Assembly: GCF_023721835.1 (NCBI RefSeq)
Contig: NZ_JAMKFE010000014.1
Span: 62,001 to 126,000, forward strand
DNA from: Caldimonas mangrovi
GTDB lineage: Bacteria; Pseudomonadota; Gammaproteobacteria; Burkholderiales; Burkholderiaceae_C
Length of the DNA: 64,000 nt
Reading direction: 5' to 3'
In this document: positions 9,115 to 17,634 of the stretch, piece by piece
How positions within the stretch are numbered: position 1 is the stretch's first letter
How the letters are laid out: the number at the start of each line of letters is the position of its first letter
The notes under the pieces: generated by a model
What the model was told of the DNA's origin: nothing
Database searches by the model: none
The model's input: the letters and a program-made list of their open reading frames with translations, nothing else
Translations under genes and position numbers: made by a program

Positions 9115-9384
9115 GTGCGGCCGGACGAGAAGGTCGCGTTGGCAGCCGGCCGCGCGGCAGCGGCTGGCCGGTCCGCACGGCATCGAGCCAGGCCTCGGTC
9201 GTGGCCACCGCGGCGAAGTTGCTGTGCATCACGACGCTGAACGCGCGGTGGATCTCCTCTGCGCTGGCGCCGCCCGCATCGTTGTGTGATACGGCAGCGC
9301 GCCGCTGGCGTCCGACAGGAACTCGACTGTCAGCCCGCGGTGCGCCGCCTCGAACACCGTGGACGCATCGCAGTTGTGGGTCAT
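9098..9384 (-). pseudogene. Remnant of an isochorismatase-family cysteine hydrolase (C-terminal part, frameshifted)
   Basis: On the minus strand, 9384 down to about 9288 reads THNCDASTVFEAAHRG and LTVEFLSDASGALPYH, containing the family Cys. After a frame change near 9288 the text continues NDAGGASAEEIHRAFSVVMH and ends near TGQPL. Together these match the last part of an isochorismatase-like cysteine hydrolase. The N-terminal half, including the catalytic Asp region, is missing, and the frameshift breaks what remains. The tail overlaps the end of the SDR gene. It is probably non-functional. Confidence 0.7.
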
Positions 9385-9391
9385 GTCGCAC

Positions 9392-9610
9392 CTTCACTCG
9401 CCGGTTCCGGGACGCCACCGGCACCAGTGTCGGCCAGTGGCTGCAGCACCAGCGGCTCGCGCTGGCGCAACGTCTGCTCGAATCGACCCTCCGGTCGAGA
9501 CCATCGGCGTCGAATGCGGCTACGGCTCGGCGGTATCGCCGCGTCAGCACTTCACCGCGGCGCTGCGCGTCTCACCGTCGGCCTACCGGCGCCAGTTCCA
9601 GGCCGGCTGA
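9392..9610 (+). pseudogene. Remnant of a GlxA-type AraC regulator (C-terminal HTH only, frameshifted)
   Basis: The plus strand reads TRRFRDATGTSVGQWLQHQR and LALAQRLLEST, then shifts frame near 9485 and continues VETIGVECGYGSAVSPRQHF and VSPSAYRRQFQ to a stop at 9608-9610. These are the two helix-turn-helix units of an AraC/GlxA-type regulator. The amidotransferase-like N-terminal domain is gone and there is no start codon in a sensible place. The remnant lies back-to-back with the hydrolase remnant, as expected for a former divergent regulator/enzyme pair. Confidence 0.72.
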
Positions 9611-9652
9611 GGCGGCCGGGCCGCTCGCATGCCGTTTGCTATGCGGTGACCG

Positions 9653-10624
9653 ATGTCACTTGAAGACTACAACCTCGTAGACGCGGGGCTGGTGCTGGTC
9701 GCGATGCTCGGCCTGTGGAGCGGCTGGCGGCGTGGCTTCGTCGTCTCGGCGTCCGGGCTGCTCGTGCTGGTGCTCGGCGTCGCCGCTGCGTTCTGGGGCT
9801 ACCGCTACCCGGCGAGCTGGCTGGAAGCAGCCGTGCCGTCGCTCGGCGTGTGGACGCAACCGGTGGCCTTCGTGCTGAGTTATGTGCTGGCCTGGGCACT
9901 GTTCGGCACGCTGGCGCACCAGGTGGTGCGTGCCACACCAAACGCAGCCCATCTGCACGGCGCCAATCGTGCGGCAGGCCTGGTGCCGGGCCTGGCGAAC
10001 GGGCTGATCAACGCCGCGATCGTGGCGGTGCTGCTGCTGTCGGTGCCCTTGTTCGACGGCTTGTCGGCCCAGGCACGCGACAGCGTCGTCGCCCAGCGGC
10101 TGGCGGCGCCGGCGGAATGGGCCGAATCGAAGCTCGCGGTCATCTTCGACGATGCGGTGCAGCGCACGCTGACACGGCTGACGGTCAGGCCCGGCTCGAC
10201 CGAAAGGATCCAGTTGCCTTTCCAGGTGCAAGCGCCTCGCGCACGCCCGGACCTGGAAGCGCGCATGCTGGAGATGCTCAACAAGGAGCGCGCCGAGGCC
10301 GGCCTGCCACCCTTGAAGCCCGACGCCGAGCTGACCGGCGTGGCGCGGGCGCATGCGCGCGACATGTTCGCCCGCGGCTTCTTCTCGCACGTCACGCCGG
10401 AGGGGCGCGACCCGTTCGACCGCATGCGCGCCGGCGGCGTGCGCTTCCTGATCGCCGGCGAGAACCTGGCGCTGGCGCGCACCTTGCCGATGGCGCACCA
10501 GGGGTTGATGAACTCGCCCGGCCACCGCGCCAACATCCTGCGGCCGGCCTTCGGCCGCGTCGGCATCGGCGTGCTGGACGGCGGCATGCACGGGCTGATG
10601 GTGACGCAGAAGTTCCGCAACTGA
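9653..10624 (+). CDS. CvpA-family membrane domain fused to a CAP (SCP/PR1-like) domain
   Basis: A 323-residue protein in two parts. Residues 1-175 are a CvpA/colicin V production-type membrane domain with about four transmembrane segments (VDAGLVLVAMLGLWSGWRRG opens it). Residues 200-323 are a CAP domain with the metal-site motifs HARDMFARGFFSHVTPEG (234-251), GENLA (269-273) and NSPGHRANIL (287-296). The CAP domain probably faces the periplasm. CAP proteins have varied roles in lipid, peptide or cell-wall binding, and CvpA proteins are linked to envelope homeostasis; the exact function is unknown. The gene stands alone between the pseudogene pair and the gene at 10692. Confidence 0.85.
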   Translation: MSLEDYNLVDAGLVLVAMLGLWSGWRRGFVVSASGLLVLVLGVAAAFWGYRYPASWLEAAVPSLGVWTQPVAFVLSYVLAWALFGTLAHQVVRATPNAAHLHGANRAAGLVPGLANGLINAAIVAVLLLSVPLFDGLSAQARDSVVAQRLAAPAEWAESKLAVIFDDAVQRTLTRLTVRPGSTERIQLPFQVQAPRARPDLEARMLEMLNKERAEAGLPPLKPDAELTGVARAHARDMFARGFFSHVTPEGRDPFDRMRAGGVRFLIAGENLALARTLPMAHQGLMNSPGHRANILRPAFGRVGIGVLDGGMHGLMVTQKFRN

Positions 10625-10691
10625 CGCTGCGCCCGGCGGCCCGCGCACGCTGCTTGCCGGTATGCGGGGTGACCCATCGCAAGGAGTAGCC

Positions 10692-11132
10692 ATGAAGACA
10701 ACCTGGGTAGTCGTCGCCGACGAGGCCATCGCACGCGTGCTGCAGTGGCCGGCCGACGGCGACGAACTGGAAAGCGTCGAGGAAATGACCGACCCCGAAG
10801 CACATGCCGCGGGCGCCGAGTTGCGCGACGACGCGCATGGCCGGCGGGCCGGCGGCGCCGGGCGGCGCGGGCCGTCTTCCGTCACCACCTCGTCCGGTGT
10901 CGACGAGCAGCACCTCGAAGCCGAAGAATTCGCCCGGCGCGTGGCGCAGAGACTGGAAGAAGCGCAGCAGCAGCACCGCTACGACGAGCTGCGCATCATC
11001 GCGGCGCCGCGCTTCCTGGGCCTACTGCGCAAGTCGCTCAGCGGCAACGTCGCGAAGTCGGTGACCGAGGAGATCGACAAGGACCTGGTCAAGGCCAGCA
11101 ACCGCGAACTCACCGAGCGGCTGTTTCATTGA
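10692..11132 (+). CDS. Host attachment protein family (PF10116-like)
   Basis: A 146-residue soluble protein. The opening MKTTWVVVADEAIARVLQ, the disordered basic-Gly middle (about 48-65), and the later EEFARRVAQRLEEA and YDELRIIAAPRFLGLLR blocks match the family named after an Agrobacterium protein needed for plant-cell attachment. The biochemical activity of the family is not established; its fold resembles the eRF1 domain 3/RNase-like group. The start is chosen at 10692 because AAGGAG lies 5 nt upstream. The 3' end overlaps the convergent EamA gene by 23 bp. Confidence 0.75.
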   Translation: MKTTWVVVADEAIARVLQWPADGDELESVEEMTDPEAHAAGAELRDDAHGRRAGGAGRRGPSSVTTSSGVDEQHLEAEEFARRVAQRLEEAQQQHRYDELRIIAAPRFLGLLRKSLSGNVAKSVTEEIDKDLVKASNRELTERLFH

Positions 11133-12030
11133 GTGCGGCGGCCGGCGCGGGCGTGCCGTCGCGCGAGGCCAGCCAGACCGCGGCGAGCACGCAGCCCAGC
11201 CCGACCCACTGCCACAGGCGCACCGGCTCGGCCAGCACCGCGGCCGACAGCAGCAGTGCAGACACCGGCAGCCACGCAGTGGCCAGCGACGCACGCGCGC
11301 CGCTGGTGCGTGCGCTGCCGGCATACCACAGCAGGAAGCCGCCGACCGTGGGCACCCAGGCGTAGTAGACGATGCCGGCCAGCGCCGGCACGCTGAGCAC
11401 CGAGGGTGACGAGCGCATCGCGAGCGCCGCCGGCAGCGCCGACAGCACGAGCCCGCCGGCACACATCAGCGTCGACAGCGCGAGCGGCGGCAGCGGCCGC
11501 GACAGCCGCTTGTTGGCCAGGATGAACACCGCCTCGCAACCGATCGCTGCCAGCACCATGACGATGCCGAGCAGCCGCGTGGGCGCATGCGCCGGGCCCG
11601 CCGGTGCCGCGGCGACCGCCATCACGCCGGCGGTGGCGAGTGCGATCGCGAACGCCAGCCGCAGCCCGGGCCGCTCGCCGAGGAACACGGCGGCGAACAG
11701 CGCCGACACCGCCGGCAGCGTGCCGGCGACGATGCCGGCGTCGGCCGCGCTCGACCAGGTCACCCCCTGGATCAGGAGCACCGTGTAGCCGACGCTGCCG
11801 GCCGCCGCCTGCAGCGTCAGCAGGGCCGCATCGCGCCAGCCGACGCGTTCGAAGCGCGCGCCGGTCCCGACCATCAGCAGCAGGAACACCGGCAGCGCGG
11901 CCGCGTGCCGCAGCGCCGTGGCGAGAAACGGCTCGACGTCCTGTCCGATCACCTTGCTGGCCACCACCGTGCTGCCGACCAGCACCATCGCTGCGCTGCA
12001 CAGCCACTGCCCTTGGGAAGACTCCGTCAT
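11110..12030 (-). CDS. EamA/DMT-superfamily permease
   Basis: A 306-residue inner-membrane protein with about ten transmembrane segments in two EamA halves (VVASKVIGQDVEPFLATALR early; PTVGGFLLWYAGSARTSGAR late). It is probably an exporter of amino acids or metabolites. It follows an AraC-type regulator (12092-12922) and a small DUF6463-like membrane protein on the same strand with a 61-bp gap, so it may be the last gene of that operon. The 3' end overlaps the convergent host-attachment gene. The substrate is unknown. Confidence 0.87.
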   Translation of the reverse strand: MTESSQGQWLCSAAMVLVGSTVVASKVIGQDVEPFLATALRHAAALPVFLLLMVGTGARFERVGWRDAALLTLQAAAGSVGYTVLLIQGVTWSSAADAGIVAGTLPAVSALFAAVFLGERPGLRLAFAIALATAGVMAVAAAPAGPAHAPTRLLGIVMVLAAIGCEAVFILANKRLSRPLPPLALSTLMCAGGLVLSALPAALAMRSSPSVLSVPALAGIVYYAWVPTVGGFLLWYAGSARTSGARASLATAWLPVSALLLSAAVLAEPVRLWQWVGLGCVLAAVWLASRDGTPAPAAALNETAAR

Positions 12031-12091
12031 GACGCACCTTCGAATCGACGAAGACGCAGTCTCGCGAAGGGCGGTCGCGGCGTCTTGAACG

Positions 12092-12922
12092 CTATTGCGG
12101 TGCGGCGACCCCGCGCTGCCATGCGCCGGGCGTGAAGCCGAACTGGCGCGTGAAGACCCGGGTCATGTGGCTCTGGTCGGCAAAGCCGGCCGCCGCAGCG
12201 GCATCGACGAGCGGCGCACCGCTGCCGATCAGGTGCCGGGCGCGTTCCGCGCGCTGCTGCAACAGCCAGGCATACGGCGTGAGGCCGTGCACCCTGGCGA
12301 AGCGCCGCAACAACTGGTACCGGCTGAGCCCGGCCATCGCCGCCAGTTCGGCCAGCGTCGGTGGGTCGAGCAGTTCGTCGGCCAGTCGATCGCGTACCGC
12401 CGACACGTCGGCGGCGGCGTCGTCGGGAAGCACCGCGGTGGCGTGCCGTGCAAGCAGCAGGCCGCAGGCGTGCACCAGCGCTTCCTCGCACGCCAGCGCA
12501 TCGGCAGGGCTGCGCGAGCCGCCGTTCCATGCAGCGACACGGTCGAGCAGGCGCACCAGCGCTGGCGTCAGCCGGGGGTCGCGGATGACCGGCCGGGTGA
12601 GTTCGAGGCCCTGCCCGGCGGCCCCGCCGCCAGCCATCGCTGCCAGCACCGGCGGCTCGAGGTAGACCATGCGCCAGCGGCGCGACGGGCCGCCGAGCGG
12701 CCGGCCGTCATGCACTTCGCCCGGGTTGGTGGCGATGAGATCGCCCGCGCGGGCCTCCACGATGCCCTGCCCGCTGGCCGATCGCTGCGCGCCGTCTTCG
12801 AGCACGCCGATGCCGTAGGTCGCGTGACTGTGGCGCCCGAAGTGCCGGCTGCTGTCGATGTGCGTGCCATACACGCCGGGCCACGGCGAGGCCAGCACCC
12901 GGCTGCGGTGCAGACCGTCCAT
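12092..12922 (-). CDS. AraC-family transcriptional regulator with cupin sensor domain
   Basis: A 276-residue regulator. The N-terminal AraC-type cupin has RHFGRHSHATYGIGVLEDG and NPGEVHDGRP; the C-terminal double HTH has LAELAAMAGLSRYQLLRRF and VDAAAAAGFADQSHMTRVF. Its start overlaps the stop of the DUF6463-like gene by one base (TGATG), so translation is probably coupled. It is clearly a paralogue of the AraC protein at 17619, which sits beside AzlCD. Here the neighbouring transporter is an EamA permease, the likely target. The ligand is unknown. Confidence 0.9.
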   Translation of the reverse strand: MDGLHRSRVLASPWPGVYGTHIDSSRHFGRHSHATYGIGVLEDGAQRSASGQGIVEARAGDLIATNPGEVHDGRPLGGPSRRWRMVYLEPPVLAAMAGGGAAGQGLELTRPVIRDPRLTPALVRLLDRVAAWNGGSRSPADALACEEALVHACGLLLARHATAVLPDDAAADVSAVRDRLADELLDPPTLAELAAMAGLSRYQLLRRFARVHGLTPYAWLLQQRAERARHLIGSGAPLVDAAAAAGFADQSHMTRVFTRQFGFTPGAWQRGVAAPQ

Positions 12923-13332
12923 CAGGAACCCTGGGCGCTGCGCGCCTGCCCCTGCAGGAGCAAATCCGCCCCTTCGGCCGGCCGGGACCGCGCCCTCGCC
13001 AGCAGCGCGATCGCCGGAGGGAAGGCCAGCCAGAAGCCGGAGGCCGGCATCAGCACCACGCCGAGCACGGTCAGCGCCAGCAGACACCCGCCCAGCGCGC
13101 GGGGCACCGGAGCACCGGCTTTTTCGAGCGAGGCCACCGCCAGGCCGCAGGCGAACATCAGCATGCCGAACAGCACGAACCACGCGACAGCGCCCGTCAG
13201 CGGGTCGTCGCCGACCGTGTTGAACACCCCGCGCTGCGCCATCGATCGCAACACGCCGCCGTACACCACCACCGCGAACCCGGTGTGCAACACCGCGACG
13301 CCCATCAACCAGTTGCCGATCCATCGCTTCAT
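12922..13332 (-). CDS. Small membrane protein, DUF6463-like
   Basis: A 136-residue protein with four hydrophobic segments, beginning MKRWIGNWLMGVAVLHTGFA and containing FNTVGDDPLTGAVAWFVLFG. The pattern matches the small four-helix DUF6463 family, whose function is unknown. It is the first gene of a minus-strand unit (this gene, AraC regulator, EamA permease) with stop/start overlap to the AraC gene. A ribosome site is weak but present (GGGAGAT) upstream of the start. Confidence 0.7.
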   Translation of the reverse strand: MKRWIGNWLMGVAVLHTGFAVVVYGGVLRSMAQRGVFNTVGDDPLTGAVAWFVLFGMLMFACGLAVASLEKAGAPVPRALGGCLLALTVLGVVLMPASGFWLAFPPAIALLARARSRPAEGADLLLQGQARSAQGS

Positions 13333-13374
13333 CTTGTCGATCTCCCGTTGTCGACCAGGGGTGGAAATTGTTCC

Positions 13375-14793
13375 TCACGCATGGACGCGAGGACAGCTTG
13401 CCATACCGGCAAGTCCGGTCGCCTGCGACCGGACGGCAGAACGGGGCCTCAGCACCAGTCGCAGGCCGCCTTCGGGCTTGAGCGTGACGTGCAGGCGCGG
13501 GTGCGGCTCGGGCGCATGTGCCGGCCGCACGAGCTCGAAGCGTTGCAGCAGCATCGCGGCAACCTGCGCCATTTCCATCAGGGCGAAGTTGTTGCCGATG
13601 CACACGCGCGGCCCCACCCCGAACGGGAGGTAGGCGCCGCGCGGTATCGAGTCGGCACGCTCGGGGGCGAAACGGTCGGGGTCGAAGCGTTCGGCAGACG
13701 GGAACCAGCGCTCGTCGTGGTGCACGACAAAGGGCGTGATCATCACCAGAGACCCCCTGGGCAGCAACCAGGATCCGATCTGCACGTCTTCGACCGCTTC
13801 GCGCGTGAACAGCGCGGCGGCCGGAGGTCGCAGGCGGAGGGTTTCTTTGAGGGTCTGCATCAGATAGGGCAGGCGCGGCAGGTCGCCGTGCACGGGGATG
13901 CGGCCGCCCAACGCGGCGTCGACCTCGGCAGCCGCACGGCGCGCGATCTCGGGATGCGAAGCCATCGCCCAGCCCCACCATGCCAGGCCGGTGGCGGTGG
14001 TTTCATGGCCGGCCAGGAACATCGTCATGCACTGGTCGCGCACCTCCTGGTCCGACAGCCGGGCATCGCCGTCCTCTTCGTCGGCCGCGGACATGAGCAT
14101 CGCCAGCAGGTCCTGGTGCGCGCCCGGGTGGGCACGCCGCTCGCGCAGCAGCCGCCACACCAGCGCATCGAGGGTCTGCAGCGCCCGCCGGGTGGCCGGC
14201 CGCCAGGGCAGCGGTACCCACTGGGGCAGCTCGAAAGGCAGGAACATCTCGTTGAGGGCCGCGCGGCTGAGCACCTGCACCGCGGCGCCGGCCGCTGCCG
14301 CGTCCTCGGGCGCCTCGCTGCTGAACAGCGTGCGCATGATCACGTCCATCGTCAGCGCCGTCATCGTCTGCTCGAAGTCGATCGGCGTGCGGCCGTCGGT
14401 CTGCACGGCATCGAGTGCACGCGCCGAGGCGTCTCCGATCTGGCGGGCATAGGCATCGAAGCGCCGCGGCGCGAAGCCGGGCTGCAGCATGCGGCGCTGG
14501 CGTTGCCACACTCCGCCTTCGGTGATCAGCACGCTTTGGCCATGCGCCAGTGCAAACACCCGCATGCTGCGCTGCCAGCGCACGAAGGACCGTGCCTTGG
14601 TCATCAGCACTTCACGGATCAGCTCCGGGTCGCTGAACACATAGTCGCGGTACCGTCCCAGCCGAAAATAGGCCGCATCGCCGTGATCGCGCTGCAGTTG
14701 CCGGTGGAATTCCGGGTAGTCCCTGAACATGCGGGAGGCAAGGCGCAACCCGAACAGGCCGGCGCGAGGGCCGGGGGGGCGAGTGGGATTCAT
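13375..14793 (-). CDS. Cytochrome P450
   Basis: A 472-residue soluble-type P450. Visible motifs are the I-helix oxygen-activation motif AGHETT (261-266), the K-helix ExxR (E317-R320 in ETLRLRPP), the PERF-like stretch ERFDPDRFAPER, and the haem-binding loop FGVGPRVCIG with Cys398 as the iron ligand. There is no membrane anchor, so it needs separate redox partners; a ferredoxin-NADP reductase is at 51009 but is not linked. Two further ATG codons (14802, 14805) are possible starts. It is divergent from the AraC gene at 14927, its likely regulator. The substrate is unknown. Confidence 0.92.
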   Translation of the reverse strand: MNPTRPPGPRAGLFGLRLASRMFRDYPEFHRQLQRDHGDAAYFRLGRYRDYVFSDPELIREVLMTKARSFVRWQRSMRVFALAHGQSVLITEGGVWQRQRRMLQPGFAPRRFDAYARQIGDASARALDAVQTDGRTPIDFEQTMTALTMDVIMRTLFSSEAPEDAAAAGAAVQVLSRAALNEMFLPFELPQWVPLPWRPATRRALQTLDALVWRLLRERRAHPGAHQDLLAMLMSAADEEDGDARLSDQEVRDQCMTMFLAGHETTATGLAWWGWAMASHPEIARRAAAEVDAALGGRIPVHGDLPRLPYLMQTLKETLRLRPPAAALFTREAVEDVQIGSWLLPRGSLVMITPFVVHHDERWFPSAERFDPDRFAPERADSIPRGAYLPFGVGPRVCIGNNFALMEMAQVAAMLLQRFELVRPAHAPEPHPRLHVTLKPEGGLRLVLRPRSAVRSQATGLAGMASCPRVHA

Positions 14794-14926
14794 GGGACGC
14801 ATCATGGGGCCATGCAGCGTCGCCCGTATTGAACGATTCCGCCACGCCCGGCCGGTTGCCGGCCGACACCGCCCATCCGGGTGGCAGCCCCTTGTCAATG
14901 CACCCCTGCGCTACATTCGCAGGCGC

Positions 14927-15790
14927 ATGCCGGCGCTGCCCCTGCCCCTCACCGCTCGCCTGATCGCACCGAGCCGTGCGCTGGCCCCGTGCGTGCGCGC
15001 CTACATCGCACGCGACACCACCGTGCTGCCGCCGCTGCCGCACGAGCAGCGCTTCAATCACTTCCCGGCCACCACGTTCTGCAGCATCACCTGGTTCATC
15101 GAGGGCGAGGCGCTGTGTCTGACCCAGGGCCGGGTGACAGAGCCTGACGGTCGCATCGCGCGCGTGGTGTTCGGCGGCCCACAGAACCAGCCTCGCGTCA
15201 GCTACAACCCCGGGCCGGTGCGCGCCTTCATGGTGATGCTGCTGTCGCCCGCCACGCACGCACTCACCGGGCTCGACCTGGCTTCGCACGCCGACCGGCT
15301 CACGCCGGTGGAGCAGGTGTTCGACGATGCCTGGCTGGACATGACACAGGCGGTGCTTCACGCCCCCGACGACGAGGCCCGGGTGCGCCTGCTCGAGGCA
15401 TTCCTCGAACCGAGGCTGCGCCAGGCCCGCGAACAATCTCGCGCGCCGGGCACGGCGCTGGGCGATGGGCTGCAGGCGCTGATCATGTACCTGGCAACCA
15501 GCGGCTGGGGGCGCAGCATGCGCAACCTCGAACGCCGCATCAAGGCCTGGGCCGGGCAGCCGATGCGCACCCTGCGTCGGCTACAGCGCGCCGAGCAGAC
15601 CTTCACGCTGAACCGCGACCCGATGATCGCCGGCGACACCAGCTGGGCCGAGGTGGCGCTCGGCGCAGGCTATGCCGACCAGGCCCACTTCTGCCGCGAG
15701 ACGCGCGACGTGACCGGCCACAGCCCGTCCGAGCTGCTGCGCCAGATCCAGTGCAACGAGGGGTACTGGCTCTACCGGATCTGGCGTTGA
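14927..15790 (+). CDS. AraC-family transcriptional regulator
   Basis: A 287-residue protein. The N-terminal half (DUF6597-like) opens LIAPSRALAPCVRAYIARDT and contains FNHFPATTFCSITWFIEGEA; the C-terminal AraC HTH includes RRIKAWAGQPMRTLRRLQRA and WAEVALGAGYADQAHFCRE. It is divergent from the P450 gene across a 133-bp gap, so control of the P450 is the simplest reading. The start at 14927 fits the domain border; longer in-frame starts would run into the P450 gene. Confidence 0.85.
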   Translation: MPALPLPLTARLIAPSRALAPCVRAYIARDTTVLPPLPHEQRFNHFPATTFCSITWFIEGEALCLTQGRVTEPDGRIARVVFGGPQNQPRVSYNPGPVRAFMVMLLSPATHALTGLDLASHADRLTPVEQVFDDAWLDMTQAVLHAPDDEARVRLLEAFLEPRLRQAREQSRAPGTALGDGLQALIMYLATSGWGRSMRNLERRIKAWAGQPMRTLRRLQRAEQTFTLNRDPMIAGDTSWAEVALGAGYADQAHFCRETRDVTGHSPSELLRQIQCNEGYWLYRIWR

Positions 15791-15872
15791 ACCGCGCGGC
15801 GTCGGCTCAGCACGTTCGTGCGACATGGCCCGGCTATCCTTGCGCCTTCCAAAAAACAGGAGAGGACCCTTC

Positions 15873-16505
15873 ATGCGCTACCTGCTTGCGCTGGCAGCCG
15901 CCGCTGCATCGCTCGTCACCGGATGCTCGGACCCCAAGGCCGCGAGCGAGAAGAACTTCGAAGCCGCGATCCAGAGCTATCTCGACACGGCCTACCCCAA
16001 GTGCTACTTCAACCGCCAGTTCCCGACGACGAACGAGTTCGACATCGGCGGTAGCACTGCGGTCCTCCAGGCCATGGCCCGGGCGGGCCTGCTGGTCGAG
16101 AAGGAAGCGTCGCGCAAAGAAGTCCCCCAGTGGGGCGGCGGCAAGAAGGTGGTCGTCAAGAGTTCGTTCGACCTGACCGACGAAGGCCGCAAGTTCTACA
16201 AGCCCGACGCCGTGAAGACGCTGCGTGGAGAGGACATCGGCGGTTTCTGCTTCGGCCGCGCCACCGTCACGGCCATCACGCAGTTCTCGGAGCCGGCGGA
16301 CATGTTCGGCCACCGCATCTCGCGCGTCAGCTACACCTACACGGTGAGCGGCCTGCCGGACTGGGCAAAGGCGCCTGAAATGACGTCGGTGCTGAAGGCG
16401 TTGCAGGCCGATGCCGCTTCGGCTGCCGAACCCGTGAAGGCGCTGGACGCGCTGGTGCTGACCAACACCGGGTGGGTGCACGAGAAGCTGTTCAAGAAGC
16501 CCTGA
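15873..16505 (+). CDS. Predicted lipoprotein of unknown function
   Basis: A 210-residue protein with a lipoprotein signal: MRYLLALAAAAASLVTGC, with lipobox LVTGC and Cys18 as the lipidated residue. The mature part is acidic-basic mixed and has no family I recognise; FDIGGSTAVLQAMARAGLLV and WGGGKKVVVKSSFDLTDEGR could be a small sensor-like fold. The start has GGAGAGGA 7 nt upstream. It is transcribed alone between the AraC gene and azlC. Function is unknown. Confidence 0.75.
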   Translation: MRYLLALAAAAASLVTGCSDPKAASEKNFEAAIQSYLDTAYPKCYFNRQFPTTNEFDIGGSTAVLQAMARAGLLVEKEASRKEVPQWGGGKKVVVKSSFDLTDEGRKFYKPDAVKTLRGEDIGGFCFGRATVTAITQFSEPADMFGHRISRVSYTYTVSGLPDWAKAPEMTSVLKALQADAASAAEPVKALDALVLTNTGWVHEKLFKKP

Positions 16506-16600
16506 GCCGCCGCCGGGGCTGCCTGAGGTCCTGGTCCGGCAGCCGCCTGCGCCGCACGAATTTACAAGCCATCGCGCACGCGTCGCGGAATCATCCGCGC

Positions 16601-17353
16601 ATGCGTCAGCTGTCCGCCTTTCGACCGCCTCTGGTGCCGCCCGGCTTCGGCCTCGGCATGCAACGCAGCGCACCGCTGGCGCTGGGTGTGGCCGCCTATG
16701 GGCTGGTGTGGGGGGCGCTGGCGGGCCAGGCAGGGCTGGCGCCGTTGGAAACCGGCCTGATGAGCGCCGCGGTGTTCGCGGGCGCGGCGCAGTTCGTTGC
16801 GCTCGGGTTCTGGCAAGGCGGCGGCGCTCATGCACTGCCGCTGTGGCCCATCGTCGTCACGACCCTGATCGTCAACCTGCGCTTCGTGCTGATGAGCGCC
16901 TCGCTGTACCCGATGTTCGAACGCGAAGCCGCACGGCGGCGCTGGTTGACGGCGTTCTGGATCAGCGACGAGAACTGGGCGCTGACCTCGGCCGAGCTGG
17001 CGCAGGGCCGAGGCAGCGTCGGCTTTCTGCTGGGCGGCGGTTTGCTCGTCTACGGCGCGTGGCTGCTGTCCTCGGTGGCCGGGCGTCTGGCCGGCACATG
17101 GCTGGGCGACCCGGCGCGCTTCGGGCTCGATTTCGCGTTCACGGCCAGCTTTCTGGCGCTGCTGCTCGGCTTGTGGCGCGGCCGCCCGACGCTGCTGCCA
17201 TGGGCGGTGGCGGCCATCACCGCGGTGCTGGCGCATGCGTGGCTGCCGGGCAAGTGGTACATCGTCGTGGGCGGCCTGTGTGGCAGCATTGCGGGAGCCT
17301 GGGCGCCTGTGCGTCGGGTCGAAAAGACACCTCCATGCGCACCGACACCCTGA
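16601..17353 (+). CDS. azlC: AzlC-family branched-chain amino acid permease, large subunit
   Basis: A 250-residue inner-membrane protein with about seven or eight transmembrane segments, containing GLMSAAVFAGAAQFVALGFW, VTTLIVNLRFVLMSASLYP and WISDENWALTS, characteristic AzlC blocks. AzlC with AzlD forms an exporter, known for leucine analogues and other branched-chain amino acids. The last 19 bases overlap the azlD start, which indicates translational coupling. The AraC gene downstream overlaps azlD in turn, making a three-gene unit. The specific substrate is inferred from the family. Confidence 0.92.
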   Translation: MRQLSAFRPPLVPPGFGLGMQRSAPLALGVAAYGLVWGALAGQAGLAPLETGLMSAAVFAGAAQFVALGFWQGGGAHALPLWPIVVTTLIVNLRFVLMSASLYPMFEREAARRRWLTAFWISDENWALTSAELAQGRGSVGFLLGGGLLVYGAWLLSSVAGRLAGTWLGDPARFGLDFAFTASFLALLLGLWRGRPTLLPWAVAAITAVLAHAWLPGKWYIVVGGLCGSIAGAWAPVRRVEKTPPCAPTP

Positions 17354-17634
17354 TCGCCGTCCTCGCGATGGCCGCCGTCACCTGGGGCTGCCGCGCCGGC
17401 GGCCTGCTGCTCGCCGGCCGGCTGCCGCAGCAGGGCCGCGTGGCGCAGGCGCTGCAGCACATGCCCGGCTGCGTGATGGCGTCGCTGGTGGCGCCGGCCG
17501 TGCTGAGCGGCGGCCCGCCAGAGTGGGTGGCCGCGGCGGCAACGGCCGCGACCATGCTGGCCAGCCGCAGCCTGCCGCTGGCGATGGCCGCCGGCATCGC
17601 GGTGGTGGCGCTGGGGCGATGGGGCGCCCTGTGA
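17335..17634 (+). CDS. azlD: AzlD-family branched-chain amino acid permease, small subunit
   Basis: A 99-residue membrane protein with about three or four hydrophobic helices; CRAGGLLLAGRL, MPGCVMASLVAPAVL and the final ASRSLPLAMAAGIAV block match AzlD. It pairs with AzlC to form the export channel. The start lies inside the end of azlC and the end overlaps the start of the AraC gene, so all three are probably translated from one message. Confidence 0.9.
   Translation: MRTDTLIAVLAMAAVTWGCRAGGLLLAGRLPQQGRVAQALQHMPGCVMASLVAPAVLSGGPPEWVAAAATAATMLASRSLPLAMAAGIAVVALGRWGAL

Noticed and set aside
9653-10624. Colicin V production operon
   Set aside because: Only the CvpA-type domain is present and it is fused to a CAP domain; no bacteriocin or secretion genes are nearby.
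16512-16545. GGCTGCC/GGCAGCC inverted repeat as terminator after the lipoprotein gene
   Set aside because: Stem is short with a 14-bp loop and no T-run follows; too weak to annotate.
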